Positions 53,181 through 62,913 of a stretch of DNA of 64,000 bases are shown piece by piece. Position 1 is the stretch's first letter. Each line of letters starts with the position of its first letter. The stretch comes from a halophilic archaeon. Lineage in GTDB: Archaea > Halobacteriota > Halobacteria > Halobacteriales > Haladaptataceae. The stretch covers positions 992,001 to 1,056,000 of the forward strand of contig QNGA01000001.1 in NCBI GenBank assembly GCA_003298465.1, in the 5' to 3' direction. A program made the position numbers and the translations under genes. A model generated the notes under the pieces. That model worked only from the letters and a program-made list of their open reading frames with translations, ran no database searches and was not told where the DNA came from.

Positions 53181-53717
53181 ATGCCACGAACCGAAATCGA
53201 GATTCCGGACGAGGTGACCGCCGAGATAGACCACCTCGATCTCACCGTCGAGGGGCCCGAGGGCAACGTCACGCGACGCCTCTGGTACCCGGACGTCGAC
53301 GTCGAGGTCGAGGACGGTCGCGTGGTCGTCCAGAGCGACGAGACCGACGCCAAGACGATGGCGACGCTCGGCACGTTTGAGAGCCACGTACGAAACATGT
53401 TCCACGGCGTGACCGACGAGTGGGAGTACAAGATGGAAGTCTTCTACTCCCACTTCCCGATGCAGGTGCGCTCGGAGGGCGACGAGGTCGTCATCGAGAA
53501 CTTCCTCGGCGAGAAAGCGCCCCGGCGAGCGGCGATTCACGGGGACACCACCGTCGAGGTGGACGACGAGGAAGTGTACCTGCGCGGCCCCGACATCGAA
53601 GACGTGGGCCAGACCGCCGCGGACATCGAACAGCTCACTCGCGTTCCCGGCAAGGACACGCGAGTGTTCCAGGACGGCGTCTACATCACAGAGAAGCCGT
53701 CGACGGGAGGTGCCTGA
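53181..53717 (+). CDS. rpl6: Large subunit ribosomal protein L6 (uL6)
   Basis: Protein of 178 residues from the ATG at 53181, near the factor-binding site. Two L6 repeats are visible: IEIPDEVTAEIDHLDLTVEGPEGNVTRRL and HFPMQVRSEGDEVVIENFLGEKAPRRAAIHGDTTVEV. The haloarchaeal final segment is TRVPGKDTRVFQDGVYITEKP. It follows S8 by four bases. Confidence 0.97.
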   Translation: MPRTEIEIPDEVTAEIDHLDLTVEGPEGNVTRRLWYPDVDVEVEDGRVVVQSDETDAKTMATLGTFESHVRNMFHGVTDEWEYKMEVFYSHFPMQVRSEGDEVVIENFLGEKAPRRAAIHGDTTVEVDDEEVYLRGPDIEDVGQTAADIEQLTRVPGKDTRVFQDGVYITEKPSTGGA

Positions 53718-53720
53718 TAG

Positions 53721-54425
53721 ATGGCAGACGACGAACCTGAACAGATCGAAGACATCAGCGGTGTCGGCGAGAGCAAGGCCGAAGCGCTCGACGAGGCCGG
53801 CTACGAGTCCGTCGAGGACGTCAAGGCCGCCAGCCAGGACGACCTGGCCGAAGTGGAGGGCATCGGCAACGCGCTCGCGGCCCGCATCAAGGCTGACGTC
53901 GGCGGCCTCGAGGTCGAAGAGGAGACGGAAGCCGAGATAGAAGAAGAGGAAGCGCCCGAAGAGGAACCCGAAGAGGACGTCGAGACGGAACTGCAGCCCC
54001 GCGGGCTCGTGGAGAAGACGCCGGACCTCAGCGAGAACGAGGAGCGTCTCCTCACACAGCGCAAGCGCGAGGGGAAACCGCAGTTCAACCGACAGGACTA
54101 CCACAAGAAAAAGCGGACGCCGAAGTCCTGGCGACGCCCGCGCGGCAAGCTCTCGAAGCAGCGCCGCGGCGTGAAGGGCAAGGGCGACAAGGTCGACCCC
54201 GGTTTCCGCACGCCCGAGGCCGTTCGGGGCAAGCATCCGAGCGGCTTCGACGAGGTGCGGGTCCACAACGTCGACGACCTCGACGGCGTGGACGGCGACG
54301 CGGAAGCGGTCCGCATCGCCTCGAAGGTCGGCGCTCGCAAGCGCGAGCGCATCGAGGAGGTCGCCGAGGACGAAGGTATCCGCGTGCTGAACCCGACCTA
54401 CGTCGAAGTGGAGGTCGAAGAATGA
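53721..54425 (+). CDS. rpl32e: Large subunit ribosomal protein L32e (eL32) with HhH extension
   Basis: Protein of 234 residues. A helix-hairpin-helix-like N-terminal domain (about 1-60, [22 protein letters not shown]) and an acidic linker precede the L32e core (about 120-234: [37 protein letters not shown]). The N-terminal extension is a recognised haloarchaeal feature of L32e. It overlaps L19e by 4 bases. Confidence 0.96.
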   Translation: MADDEPEQIEDISGVGESKAEALDEAGYESVEDVKAASQDDLAEVEGIGNALAARIKADVGGLEVEEETEAEIEEEEAPEEEPEEDVETELQPRGLVEKTPDLSENEERLLTQRKREGKPQFNRQDYHKKKRTPKSWRRPRGKLSKQRRGVKGKGDKVDPGFRTPEAVRGKHPSGFDEVRVHNVDDLDGVDGDAEAVRIASKVGARKRERIEEVAEDEGIRVLNPTYVEVEVEE

Positions 54426-54862
54426 CTGACCTGAGTGCACAGAAGCGACTGGCTTCGGACGTGCTCGACGTCGGCGAGAACCGCGTCTGGTTCGACCCGG
54501 AGGCTCAGGGTGAAATCGTTGACGCGATCACCCGCGAGGACATCCGGGAACTCGTCGACGACGGGACCATCAAGGCGAAAGAGGCGAAGAGCAACTCCCG
54601 CGGTCGCGCCCGCGAACGTAGCGAGAAGCGGGCCTACGGCCACCGCACCGGCCCCGGTTCCCGGAAGGGGAAGTCGGGCGGTCGCCGGGACGAGAAAGAA
54701 CAGTGGGAGAACCAAATCCGAGCGCAGCGTAGCAAGCTTCGCGAACTCCGCGCCCAGGGCGAGATCACCAACTCGCAGTACCGTGATCTCTACGACAAGG
54801 CGAAAGGCGGGGAGTTCCGTAGCGTTCGCTACCTGCTGAACTACATCGAGAACAACTACTAA
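54422..54862 (+). CDS. rpl19e: Large subunit ribosomal protein L19e (eL19)
   Basis: Protein of 146 residues. Conserved: [41 protein letters not shown] and the basic [29 protein letters not shown] stretch. It ends [27 protein letters not shown]. It overlaps L32e and precedes L18 by two bases. Confidence 0.97.
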   Translation: MTDLSAQKRLASDVLDVGENRVWFDPEAQGEIVDAITREDIRELVDDGTIKAKEAKSNSRGRARERSEKRAYGHRTGPGSRKGKSGGRRDEKEQWENQIRAQRSKLRELRAQGEITNSQYRDLYDKAKGGEFRSVRYLLNYIENNY

Positions 54863-54864
54863 CA

Positions 54865-55419
54865 ATGGCGACAGGACCACGATACAAGGTGCCGATGCGG
54901 CGCCGCCGCGAGGTCCGGACGGACTACCACCAGAGGTTGCGCCTGCTGAAATCGGGCAAGCCCCGGCTGGCCGCTCGCAAGAGCAACCGGCACGTCAGGG
55001 CGCAGCTGATCACTCTGGGCCCCGACGGCGACAACACGGTCGCGAGCGCATTCTCCGGCGACCTGGCCGAGTACGGCTGGGAGGCCCCGACGGGCAATCT
55101 CCCGAGCGCGTACCTCACCGGGTACCTGCTGGGCAAGCGTGCGCTCGACGACGGTTTCGAAGAGGCCGTGCTCGACATCGGCCTCAACACGGCGACGCCC
55201 GGCAACAAGGCGTTCGCAGTACAGGAAGGTGCAATCGACGCTGGCCTCGACATCCCGCACAACGAGAGCGTGATGGCGGACTGGTCGCGCAACCGCGGCG
55301 AGCACATCGCCGAGTTCGCAGAACAGCGCGACGAGCCGCTGTACAGCGGGGACTTCGACGCCACCGAACTACCCGAGCACTTCGACGAAGTGCTCGCGAA
55401 CCTCCAGGAGGACGAATAA
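54865..55419 (+). CDS. rpl18: Large subunit ribosomal protein L18 (uL18)
   Basis: Protein of 184 residues that binds 5S rRNA. Conserved: [46 protein letters not shown], then [16 protein letters not shown] and [22 protein letters not shown]. The length is typical for archaea. It precedes S5 by a single base. Confidence 0.98.
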   Translation: MATGPRYKVPMRRRREVRTDYHQRLRLLKSGKPRLAARKSNRHVRAQLITLGPDGDNTVASAFSGDLAEYGWEAPTGNLPSAYLTGYLLGKRALDDGFEEAVLDIGLNTATPGNKAFAVQEGAIDAGLDIPHNESVMADWSRNRGEHIAEFAEQRDEPLYSGDFDATELPEHFDEVLANLQEDE

Positions 55420-55420
55420 T

Positions 55421-56065
55421 ATGAGCCAACACGACGGCTGGGAACCCCAGACCCGGCTCGGCCGCAAGGTCGCCGAGGGCGAGATCGACACGATGGAGGC
55501 GGCGCTGAACTCCGGGCTCCCGCTGAAGGAGTCGGAGCTGGTCGACCAGCTCCTCCCCGGACTCGAAGACGAAGTGCTGGACATCAACATGGTCCAGCGC
55601 ATGACCGACTCCGGACGACGCGTGAAGTTCCGCTGCGTCGTCGCCATCGGCAACCGCGACGGGTACGTCGGCTACGCCGAGGGCCGCGACGACCAGGTCG
55701 GGGGTGCCATCCAGAAGGCTATCGACATCGCGAAGCTGAACATCATCGACGTCCCCCGCGGCGCGGGCTCGTGGGAGGACCGCAGCGACCGACCGCACTC
55801 GCTGACCCACCGCACGGAGGGGAAGGCGGGCAGCGTCACGGTCGAACTCATCCCGGCTCCTGCCGGACTGGGTCTCGCGGCGACCGACACGGTCCGCAAG
55901 ATTCTGGAACTGGCGGGCGTCGAGAACGCCTGGACGAAGAGCCACGGCAACACCCGGACGACGCTGAACCTCGCGAAGGCGACGTACAACGCCCTCGAGA
56001 ACGCCTCGCAGGCCCGAGGACCGCGACGGACCCGACCCGACGAACCCGAGGAGGTGGCCGACTGA
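55421..56065 (+). CDS. rps5: Small subunit ribosomal protein S5 (uS5)
   Basis: Protein of 214 residues involved in decoding fidelity. The double-stranded-RNA-binding-like half is [29 protein letters not shown]. The second half has [44 protein letters not shown]. It ends with a shared base overlap with L30 (TGATG). Confidence 0.98.
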   Translation: MSQHDGWEPQTRLGRKVAEGEIDTMEAALNSGLPLKESELVDQLLPGLEDEVLDINMVQRMTDSGRRVKFRCVVAIGNRDGYVGYAEGRDDQVGGAIQKAIDIAKLNIIDVPRGAGSWEDRSDRPHSLTHRTEGKAGSVTVELIPAPAGLGLAATDTVRKILELAGVENAWTKSHGNTRTTLNLAKATYNALENASQARGPRRTRPDEPEEVAD

Positions 56066-56529
56066 TGCAAGCGGTCGTCCAGATCCGCGGCGAAGTCGAC
56101 ATGAACGGCAGCATCCAGGACACCCTGGAGATGCTGAACATCCACCGGGTGAACCACTGCGCGCTGGTGCCCGAGACCGACGCCTACCGCGGGATGATAA
56201 CGAAGGTCAACGACTACGTCGCCTACGGCGAACCGGACCAGGAGGTCCTGGCGACGGTGCTCTCGACGCGTGCCGAACCGCTCGAGGGAAGCGACGACGT
56301 CGACGACGAGTGGGTCGCGGACAACACCGACTACGACGACGTCGCCGGTCTCGCGTCTGCGCTGCTCGACGAGGAGACGACGCTCGAAGAGGCGGGCCTG
56401 ACGCCGGTGCTGCGGCTCCATCCGCCGCGTGGCGGTCACGACGGCCTCAAGCACCCCACCAAGGAGGGCGGCGAACTCGGAAAACATACAACCGAGGAAA
56501 TCAACGCGCTCCTGAAGGCGATGAGATAA
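56065..56529 (+). CDS. rpl30: Large subunit ribosomal protein L30 (uL30)
   Basis: Protein of 154 residues of the long archaeal L30/L7e type. Conserved: [53 protein letters not shown], then RLHPPRGGHDGLKHPTKEGGELGKHT. Start is the ATG overlapping the S5 stop; L15 begins two bases after the stop. Confidence 0.97.
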   Translation: MQAVVQIRGEVDMNGSIQDTLEMLNIHRVNHCALVPETDAYRGMITKVNDYVAYGEPDQEVLATVLSTRAEPLEGSDDVDDEWVADNTDYDDVAGLASALLDEETTLEEAGLTPVLRLHPPRGGHDGLKHPTKEGGELGKHTTEEINALLKAMR

Positions 56530-56531
56530 CA

Positions 56532-57026
56532 ATGACAGACAAGAAACGACGACAGCGTGGCTCGCGCACGCACGGCGGTGGCAGTCACAAGAACCGCCGC
56601 GGTGCCGGCCACCGTGGCGGCCGCGGTAACGCGGGCCGCTCCAAACACGAGTTCCACAATCACGGACCGCTCGGCAAACACGGCTTCAAGCGCCCCGAGG
56701 ACGTCCAGGAAGAGGTCAAGACGATCTCGGTGCAGAAGCTAGACGAGGACGCCGCGCTGTTCGCGGCGGAGGGCGACGCCGAGGAGACCGACTTCGGCTA
56801 CCGCCTCGACGCGCGCGACGTCGTCGAGGACGGCTGGGACGCCGACGTCGTCAAGGTCCTCGGTAACGGTCGCGTCCGCAACGAACTGGAAGTGACCGCC
56901 GACGCGTTCTCCGCGAGCGCGGTCGAACTCATCGAGGAGGAGGGCGGCGACGCCGTCCTCAGCGACCGGGCCGAGGAAGCCGAAGCCGAAGACGAGCCGG
57001 AAGAGACGGCAGAGTCAGAGGAGTAA
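56532..57026 (+). CDS. rpl15: Large subunit ribosomal protein L15 (uL15)
   Basis: Protein of 164 residues. It carries the basic Gly/Arg/His-rich N-terminus (KRRQRGSRTHGGGSHKNRRGAGHRGGRGNAGRSKHE) of archaeal L15/L27a, then DVVKVLGNGRVRNELEVTADAFSASAVELIEEEGG. It ends in an acidic tail (AEAEDEPEETAESEE). It precedes secY by three bases. Confidence 0.97.
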   Translation: MTDKKRRQRGSRTHGGGSHKNRRGAGHRGGRGNAGRSKHEFHNHGPLGKHGFKRPEDVQEEVKTISVQKLDEDAALFAAEGDAEETDFGYRLDARDVVEDGWDADVVKVLGNGRVRNELEVTADAFSASAVELIEEEGGDAVLSDRAEEAEAEDEPEETAESEE

Positions 57027-57029
57027 CAC

Positions 57030-58496
57030 ATGGGATGGAAGGAGGCCGCTGAACCGGTCCTGACTCGGATGCCCTCCGTCCGTCGGCCAGAGGGGCACGT
57101 CCCCTTCAAGCGCAAGCTGACGTGGACGGGCGGCGTCCTGTTGTTGTACTTCTTCCTGACGAACGTCACCCTGTACGGCGCGAACCAGACGACCGACATC
57201 TACGGTCAGTTCCGGTCGCTGCTGGCGGGTGGTCAGGGGTCGGTGCTGCACCTCGGTATCGGACCTATCGTCACGGCGAGCATCGTCCTGCAGCTGCTCG
57301 GCGGTGCCGACCTGCTAGGACTGGACACCGACGACCCTCGCGATCAGGTGCTGTACCAGGGCCTCCAGAAACTGCTGGTCGTGGTGATGATCTTCCTGAC
57401 CGGGCTGCCGATGGTGTTCGCGGGCGGGTTCTTCCCGACCGACCCACAGCTAGCCAGTAGCTTCCCCGGCGGGTCGTTCGGCGTCAAGTGGCTCATCTTC
57501 GCCCAGATATTCGTCGGAGCTATCCTCGTCCTGTTCATGGACGAGATAATCAGCAAGTGGGGCGTCGGTAGCGGCATCGGGCTGTTCATCGTCGCCGGCG
57601 TGAGCCAGAAGCTCATCGCGGGTCTGTTCGCGTGGCAGGGGCTTCCGAACACCAACCCCGGCCTCGTGCCGCGGTGGATCGCTCTCGTCACCGGGAGCGC
57701 CGAGAACGTCCCGTCGCTGCTGACCGGCCAGGGCATCCAGTACCTGCTGCTGGGCGGCGGTCAACTGCTCGCGCTGGTGACGACGGTGCTCATCTTCGCC
57801 ATCGTCGTGTACGCCGAGAGCGTCCGAGTCGAGATTCCGCTCAGCCACGCGCGGGTGAAAGGCGCTCGCGGTCGCTTCCCCGTGAAGCTCATCTACGCGA
57901 GCGTCCTGCCGATGATCCTCGTTCGTGCGCTCCAGGCGAACATCCAGTTCCTCGGGCGCATCCTCTCCAGTCAGCTCGGCGAGCTGCCGGCGTGGCTCGG
58001 CCAGTACAGCAACGGACAGCCCATCGGCGGGCTGTTCTACTACCTCGCACCCATCCGCGGCCGCGAGCAGTGGATGTGGTGGACCGGCTCGGTCGCCCAG
58101 GAGCCGTGGCAGGTACTCCTGCGCATCGCCATCGACCTCGGATTCATGGTCATCGGCGGTGCCATCTTCGCCATCTTCTGGGTCGAGACGACGGACATGG
58201 GTCCGGAAGCGACGGCGAAACAGATCCAGAACTCCGGGATGCAGATTCCCGGATTCCGCCAGAACACGGGCGTCATCGAGAAGGTGATGGAGCGGTACAT
58301 CCCGCAGGTCACCGTGCTCGGCGGTGCGCTCGTCGGACTGCTGGCCGTGCTGGCGAACATGCTCGGCACCATCGGCGGCGTCTCTGGGACCGGACTGCTG
58401 CTGACGGTCTCCATCACGTACAAGCTGTACGAGGAGATCGCCGAAGAGCAGCTGATGGAGATGCATCCGATGATGCGCGAGATGTTCGGCGGCTAA
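57030..58496 (+). CDS. secY: Preprotein translocase subunit SecY
   Basis: Channel-forming subunit of the Sec translocon, 488 residues with ten expected helices. The N-terminus MGWKEAAEPVLTRMPSVRRPEGHVPFKRKL is of the archaeal type. Conserved segments include LHLGIGPIVTASIVLQLLGGADL (helix 2, plug region), FMDEIISKWGVGSGIGLFIVAGV and FWVETTDMGPEATAKQIQNSGMQIPGFRQN. It is the last gene of the operon, as in many archaea; adk is not seen after it. Confidence 0.98.
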   Translation: MGWKEAAEPVLTRMPSVRRPEGHVPFKRKLTWTGGVLLLYFFLTNVTLYGANQTTDIYGQFRSLLAGGQGSVLHLGIGPIVTASIVLQLLGGADLLGLDTDDPRDQVLYQGLQKLLVVVMIFLTGLPMVFAGGFFPTDPQLASSFPGGSFGVKWLIFAQIFVGAILVLFMDEIISKWGVGSGIGLFIVAGVSQKLIAGLFAWQGLPNTNPGLVPRWIALVTGSAENVPSLLTGQGIQYLLLGGGQLLALVTTVLIFAIVVYAESVRVEIPLSHARVKGARGRFPVKLIYASVLPMILVRALQANIQFLGRILSSQLGELPAWLGQYSNGQPIGGLFYYLAPIRGREQWMWWTGSVAQEPWQVLLRIAIDLGFMVIGGAIFAIFWVETTDMGPEATAKQIQNSGMQIPGFRQNTGVIEKVMERYIPQVTVLGGALVGLLAVLANMLGTIGGVSGTGLLLTVSITYKLYEEIAEEQLMEMHPMMREMFGG

Positions 58497-58516
58497 CGCC
58501 GAACGCCTCTCTCCCG

Positions 58517-58525
58517 TTTTTCTTT
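58517..58525 (+). terminator. T-run terminator after secY
   Basis: A run of TTTTTCTTT starts 20 bases after the secY stop, at the end of the superoperon. Archaeal terminators are typically simple T runs; no strong hairpin is needed and none is seen. The remaining gap to 58692 contains no gene. Confidence 0.5.
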
Positions 58526-58692
58526 CTCGGTAACGTCGAGCGACGGTAACGCCCGACCGATGGCCGTTCCGTTCCTTCCCGAGGCGTCTCGGCCGAAAGG
58601 CGGTGCACCGCGGAGTACGATACCGGACACGAACGCCTGTCTGGACGCCGGCCCCTGCATTTTTGCCGTCGCGCCCGTACACTCCGACTGCT

Positions 58693-58992
58693 ATGGTGGA
58701 CCGCGAACGCGCGCTCTCCGAACTCCGGATAGAGGGAGAGTTCGACGACGAGGCCCGCGAACGGCACGCCCCGGTGGTGCGGATGATGGCGGACATCCTC
58801 GAACACGGCGAGGTGCACGCCCGGTGGGCCGACGAGGACCGGTACGTCGAGGTGCGGCAGGGTACCGCGACGTTCGACTTCGACGGCGAGGTCATCCTCA
58901 TCGACAACGGTCTCAACGAGCGCTCGTTCACGATGAACAACCTCAGCAATTGGGAGAAGCCGATGAACGTCTTCGAAGACGAGGAGCCGTAG
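58693..58992 (+). CDS. Conserved hypothetical protein
   Basis: Acidic protein of 99 residues: MVDRERALSELRIEGEFDDE, then ARERHAPVVRMMADILEHGE and a strand-rich half with YVEVRQGTATFDFDGEVILI, ending NLSNWEKPMNVFEDEEP. There are no membrane helices and no cysteine pairs. It looks like a small haloarchaeal family of unknown function, possibly an alpha/beta regulatory protein. Start is the ATG at 58693, in a frame open from further upstream. Confidence 0.65.
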   Translation: MVDRERALSELRIEGEFDDEARERHAPVVRMMADILEHGEVHARWADEDRYVEVRQGTATFDFDGEVILIDNGLNERSFTMNNLSNWEKPMNVFEDEEP

Positions 58993-59042
58993 TCCGCGCC
59001 TCCACAAAGGATTTACCGTCGTACGCTAATCGCCGGAGTGTC

Positions 59043-59144
59043 ATGCCACACGTTAGACGAACCGCCACCCGCTTCGTTTGTAGTATCGCCCTCCTGCTCG
59101 GCCTGGCGTGCCTGTTCGGCGGGGACCCCGAGAGCACGTACTGA
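59043..59144 (+). CDS. Possible small membrane peptide
   Basis: A 33-residue reading frame begins MPHVRRTATRFVCSIALLLG and contains a hydrophobic helix (about 12-26). It follows a TATA-like stretch about 25 bases upstream. The next 120 bases, in another frame, read [20 protein letters not shown] and AGKTAAEWD before a stop at 59266. This could be a second half lost by a frameshift. Both readings are weak and nothing else was recognised here. Confidence 0.3.
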   Translation: MPHVRRTATRFVCSIALLLGLACLFGGDPESTY

Positions 59145-59365
59145 CGCCGCGACTTCCGGCGTCGGTCCCGTCGACGACGTCGAGAACGGGGTGTTCGAGA
59201 CGGTGCTGGTGACGCCGACGAACCGCGCCACCGTCTTCGCTGGGAAGACGGCCGCCGAATGGGACTGAACGATCGTTCAGTCCGGATACTCCTTTCAGTC
59301 CTGACGGACCGAACTACCGAACGGCCGATGTCGATTTCAGGCGGGAGGGAGAATCAACGTACGCT

Positions 59366-59575
59366 ATGGTGTTCAAGAAGATAACGCTCATCGGAACCAG
59401 CGACGAAAGCTTCGACGCGGCGACCGACGACGCTATCGACCGCGCCGACCAGACGCTCGACAACGTCAAATGGATCGAGGTGAAGGAACTGGGCGTCGAA
59501 CTCGCCAGGGCCGCGGACCGCGAGTACCAGGCGGAGGTCGAGGTGGCGTTCGAACTCGAGGACCACTCCGAGTAA
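59366..59575 (+). CDS. Dodecin (flavin-binding protein)
   Basis: Protein of 69 residues of the dodecin family: [45 protein letters not shown] and [14 protein letters not shown]. Dodecins form hollow dodecamers that store riboflavin or lumichrome and protect against photochemistry. The tryptophan in NVKWIEV, which stacks on the flavin, is present. It ends two bases before the convergent IscA gene. Confidence 0.93.
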   Translation: MVFKKITLIGTSDESFDAATDDAIDRADQTLDNVKWIEVKELGVELARAADREYQAEVEVAFELEDHSE

Positions 59576-59577
59576 TC

Positions 59578-59946
59578 TCAGGTCCGGAAGCTCTCGCCGC
59601 AACCGCACTCCGAGACGACGTTCGGGTTGTCGACGTGGAACCCGGCACCCTGTAGCCCCGTCTCGTAGTCGACGACGCTGCCCTCGATGTAGTTCATGCT
59701 CGCGGGGTCGACGAACACGCGCAGGCCGTGGTGTTCGTAGATGGTGTCGTCGTCTTCCGGTTCCCCGTCGAAACGCATCCCGTACGAGAGCCCCGCACAC
59801 CCGCCCTGCTGGACGAACAGCCGGAGACCCGCCACGTCGGAGTCCATGTCCTCGCCGTCCAGCAGTGCGAGCGCTTGCTCGGCGGCGTCCTCCGTCACCT
59901 CTATCTGGGGGGTCGGCTCCCCATCGGATGCGGTGTCAGTACTCAT
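59578..59946 (-). CDS. HesB/IscA/ErpA-type iron-sulfur assembly protein
   Basis: Protein of 122 residues with an acidic N-terminal extension and the A-type carrier domain. The three cysteines are in GGCAGLSYGM and SECGCGESF, as in IscA. It probably carries iron-sulfur clusters to apo-enzymes. It is convergent with the dodecin gene and followed upstream by hisD with a 72-base gap. Confidence 0.93.
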   Translation of the reverse strand: MSTDTASDGEPTPQIEVTEDAAEQALALLDGEDMDSDVAGLRLFVQQGGCAGLSYGMRFDGEPEDDDTIYEHHGLRVFVDPASMNYIEGSVVDYETGLQGAGFHVDNPNVVSECGCGESFRT

Positions 59947-60018
59947 ACTAACACCTTTTCGGAGCAGGATGTTAACGCTGTCGCCGCCTCGTCGGTGACG
60001 GTCGTCGACCGACCGCCG

Positions 60019-61290
60019 TCACTTCTCGAATCGCTTGCGGACGCTCTCGGCGTGGGCTTCCAGCCCCTCGGCTTCCGCCAGAGTCTCGACGGTGTCCCTG
60101 AGGTCCCCGAGCGCCGCCTCGTCCATGCGCTGGACGGTCGTCGAGCGCAGAAAGGTGTCGACGGAGAGTCCGCCGGTAATCTTCGCCAGTCCGTTCGTCG
60201 GGAGGACGTGGTTCGTCCCGGAGGCGTAGTCGCCCGCCGCGACCGGGGTGTACGGTCCGAGGAACACGCTACCGGCGCTGTCGATGCGCGAGAGGATCGC
60301 CTCGTCGTCGTCGGCCTGGATGGAGAGGTGTTCGGCGGCGTACTCCTCGGCGAACAGGATGGCCTCGCTCGTCGACCGCGCGTGGAACACGCCGCTGGCG
60401 TCGTTGTCGAGCGCCTCCCGGATGACGCCCTCGCGTTCGCGCTCGCCCGCCTGGCGGTCTATCTCGGCGGCGACCGCCTCGGCGAGGTCGGCGTCGTCGG
60501 TCACCGCGACGACGGCGGCGTTCGGGTCGTGTTCGGCCTGCGCGACCACGTCGCTCGCGACGAAGGCGGGGTCGGCCGTCCCGTCCGCGACGACCAGCAG
60601 TTCGCTCGGCCCCGCCAGGAAGTCGATGGCGACGTCGCCCTGCACCTCGGCCTTCGCCGCCGTCACCCAGCGGTTGCCCGGGCCGACGACCTTCTGCACT
60701 CGGTCGACGCTCTCGGTGCCGTAGGCGAGCGCGGCGACGGCCTGCGCGCCGCCGACGCGGTAGACCGCGTCCGCGCCCGCGGCGTGGATGGCGGCGAGCG
60801 TGATGGGATTCTGCTCCTCGGCGGGCGGGGTCGTCACCGCCACCTGCTCGACGCCGGCGACCTTCGCCGGGACGACGCCCATCAGCGCGCTGGAGGGGTA
60901 TGCGGCCGCGCCGCCGGGGACGTAGACTCCCACGCGCTCCAGGGGGCGGAACCGCCGGCCGAGTTCTCGGCCGTCGAAGTCCTCGCGCCAGTCCGCCGGA
61001 AGCTGTGCCTCGTGGAACTCTCGGACGTTGTCGGCCGCCGTCTCGATGGCCTCGCGCACGTCGTCGTCGACGGCCTCGTACGCGCGCTCGGCCTCGTCCG
61101 TGATGTCGAGGTTGCCCACCTCGACGTCGTCGAACTCGCGAGAGAACTCCCGAACGGCCACGTCGCCCTCCGTCCGCACCCGGTCGACGATGTCGCGCAC
61201 GTCGTCCCGAATCGCCTCGATGCCGGCGTCGCGGTCGAACAGCGCCGACCGGTCGCCGGGACCGAGGTCCGCGATCTCCTGGACGTTCAT
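60019..61290 (-). CDS. hisD: Histidinol dehydrogenase
   Basis: Zn-dependent enzyme of 423 residues that oxidises L-histidinol to histidine, the last step of histidine synthesis. Conserved: GVYVPGGAAAYPSSALMGVVPAKVAGV, AVYRVGGAQAVAALAYGTESVDRVQKVVGPGNRWVTAAK and DFLAGPSELLVVADG. It ends with AEHLSIQADD and the FLGPYTPVAAGDYASGTNHVLPT segment carrying the late zinc and catalytic residues. It stands apart from other his genes, as often in haloarchaea. Confidence 0.97.
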   Translation of the reverse strand: MNVQEIADLGPGDRSALFDRDAGIEAIRDDVRDIVDRVRTEGDVAVREFSREFDDVEVGNLDITDEAERAYEAVDDDVREAIETAADNVREFHEAQLPADWREDFDGRELGRRFRPLERVGVYVPGGAAAYPSSALMGVVPAKVAGVEQVAVTTPPAEEQNPITLAAIHAAGADAVYRVGGAQAVAALAYGTESVDRVQKVVGPGNRWVTAAKAEVQGDVAIDFLAGPSELLVVADGTADPAFVASDVVAQAEHDPNAAVVAVTDDADLAEAVAAEIDRQAGEREREGVIREALDNDASGVFHARSTSEAILFAEEYAAEHLSIQADDDEAILSRIDSAGSVFLGPYTPVAAGDYASGTNHVLPTNGLAKITGGLSVDTFLRSTTVQRMDEAALGDLRDTVETLAEAEGLEAHAESVRKRFEK

Positions 61291-61338
61291 ACCCCGGCTT
61301 CGCGTGCCGGGCGAAAAACGGTTTCCTTCCGCGGGGAC

Positions 61339-62757
61339 TCACTCCTCGCGCCGTCCGCCGTCGGACCGGCCGCCGGCGGCGCTCCCCGGTCTGTCGGAGG
61401 GGACGTACACCGTCGGCCGCCGGAGGACGAACTCGTCGAGGAACGCCGTCACGACCGCGGCCGCCTCGACGGCGAAGTAGAGGGGGAGCGTGACGACCGC
61501 CGCGTACTCCCGGAGCGAGTGCGGGCGGCCGTCGAGACGGTCCCGCAGGAGGACGAGCGGGGGCGACGCGAGCGCGACGACGCCCGCGAGCGCCACCAGC
61601 GCTCGTTCGCCCGGGAGGAACGTGGCAGCGCCGCCGTCGGCGTGGCCGATCGCGACGGCCGGCAGCGCGAGGATTAGGAGCGGGAGCGCGAGCAGCGATC
61701 CGAACGTCAGCGCGGCGTCGACGCGGGCGACGCGGGAGAGGTTCGAGTTCAGCGGGAGCGTGCCGACGTACCGCCGCGCGACCTGCATCCCGCCGCGCGC
61801 CCAGCGCTTGCGACGACTCCACCACGACGCCAGCGATTCCGGGTTGGTCTCCGCCGAGACGATGCCGGGGTCGACGCGGACGCCCCGTCCGCCGGCGTGG
61901 ATGCGCGACGCGAACTCCACGTCCTCCAGGAGGACGCCCTCGTCGAGCGGTCCGAGTCTCTCGAACGCCGTCCGGCGGAAGACGGCCAACCCGCCGGTGA
62001 ACAGCGTGAACCCGGACGCCACCTCGCGGGCGACGAACTCGCCGCGCTCGGCGAAGTGGCGCTCGACCGTGGCGTGGAGCGCGACGAGCGACCCGTCGGC
62101 GTTCGTCCCCCAGCACCGGCCCTTCACGCACCAGACGTCGTCGTCCGCCCGGAACCACCCGACGGCCCGCCGGAGCGCGTCCGGTTCTGGACGCTGGCCC
62201 GCGTCCACGAAGGCGACGACGTCGCCCGTGGCGCGCTCCAGCCCGAAGTTCGCCATGGCGGCCTTCCCACCGGGGTCGGCGTCGCGCCGGCACACTCGAA
62301 ACCGCGGGTCGCCCGCCGTCGCCGCCTCGGCGACGCGCTCGGTGCCGTCCGTCGACGCCGCCTCGTAGCAGAGTAGGACCTCCAGCCGGTCGTCCGGATA
62401 GTCGAGTCGGCGACACGCCTCGACGGTCGCCGGTAGCGTGTCGGCCTCGTCGTACGCCGCGACGACGACGCTGACCGTCGGCGGGTCGGCGTCCCGAGGG
62501 GCGGCGGCTGTCGCGCTCGGCAGGTCGGCGTCGCCCGGACCGAGGGCGGCCAGCGGTCGGAACGCGAGCGCCGCCCCGAGGGCGGCCCGACTCGCCAGTC
62601 CCGCGAAGACGAGAACTGCGAGCGTACCCAGCACCCGTCCGTACGCGGGGACGAAGACGACCGGCGTCGCGACGACGGCCGCGATCGCTCCCGAACTCGC
62701 CGCGTACGTCGCCGTCCGTCGGAACGCCGTCTCAGTTTCCGATGACCGAACGTCCAC
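61339..62757 (-). CDS. Family 2 glycosyltransferase, membrane-bound
   Basis: Protein of 472 residues. Two N-terminal hydrophobic helices (about 17-70) are followed by a GT-A domain: VSVVVAAYDEADTLPATVEAC, then DVVAFVDAGQRPEPDALRRA (DxG/A instead of DxD), LLEDVEFASRI as the acidic acceptor motif, and WWSRRKRWARGG at the QxxRW position. Two to three C-terminal helices complete a typical processive or polyprenyl-linked GT2. The product is unknown. It is divergent from the CPBP protease gene. Confidence 0.87.
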   Translation of the reverse strand: MDVRSSETETAFRRTATYAASSGAIAAVVATPVVFVPAYGRVLGTLAVLVFAGLASRAALGAALAFRPLAALGPGDADLPSATAAAPRDADPPTVSVVVAAYDEADTLPATVEACRRLDYPDDRLEVLLCYEAASTDGTERVAEAATAGDPRFRVCRRDADPGGKAAMANFGLERATGDVVAFVDAGQRPEPDALRRAVGWFRADDDVWCVKGRCWGTNADGSLVALHATVERHFAERGEFVAREVASGFTLFTGGLAVFRRTAFERLGPLDEGVLLEDVEFASRIHAGGRGVRVDPGIVSAETNPESLASWWSRRKRWARGGMQVARRYVGTLPLNSNLSRVARVDAALTFGSLLALPLLILALPAVAIGHADGGAATFLPGERALVALAGVVALASPPLVLLRDRLDGRPHSLREYAAVVTLPLYFAVEAAAVVTAFLDEFVLRRPTVYVPSDRPGSAAGGRSDGGRREE

Positions 62758-62913
62758 CGGTCAGTGTACCGTCCGAGGACGGAAACCGCTTGAGGCTGTC
62801 CCCCTGCCTCGCGCGTCGCGACCACTCACTCCCCGGCTTCTCCCCCCGTCGTTCTCTCGCTCGACGATATGTTAAGTACTTTTAACTACCACTTCGAACG
62901 CGTAGTCGATTCG

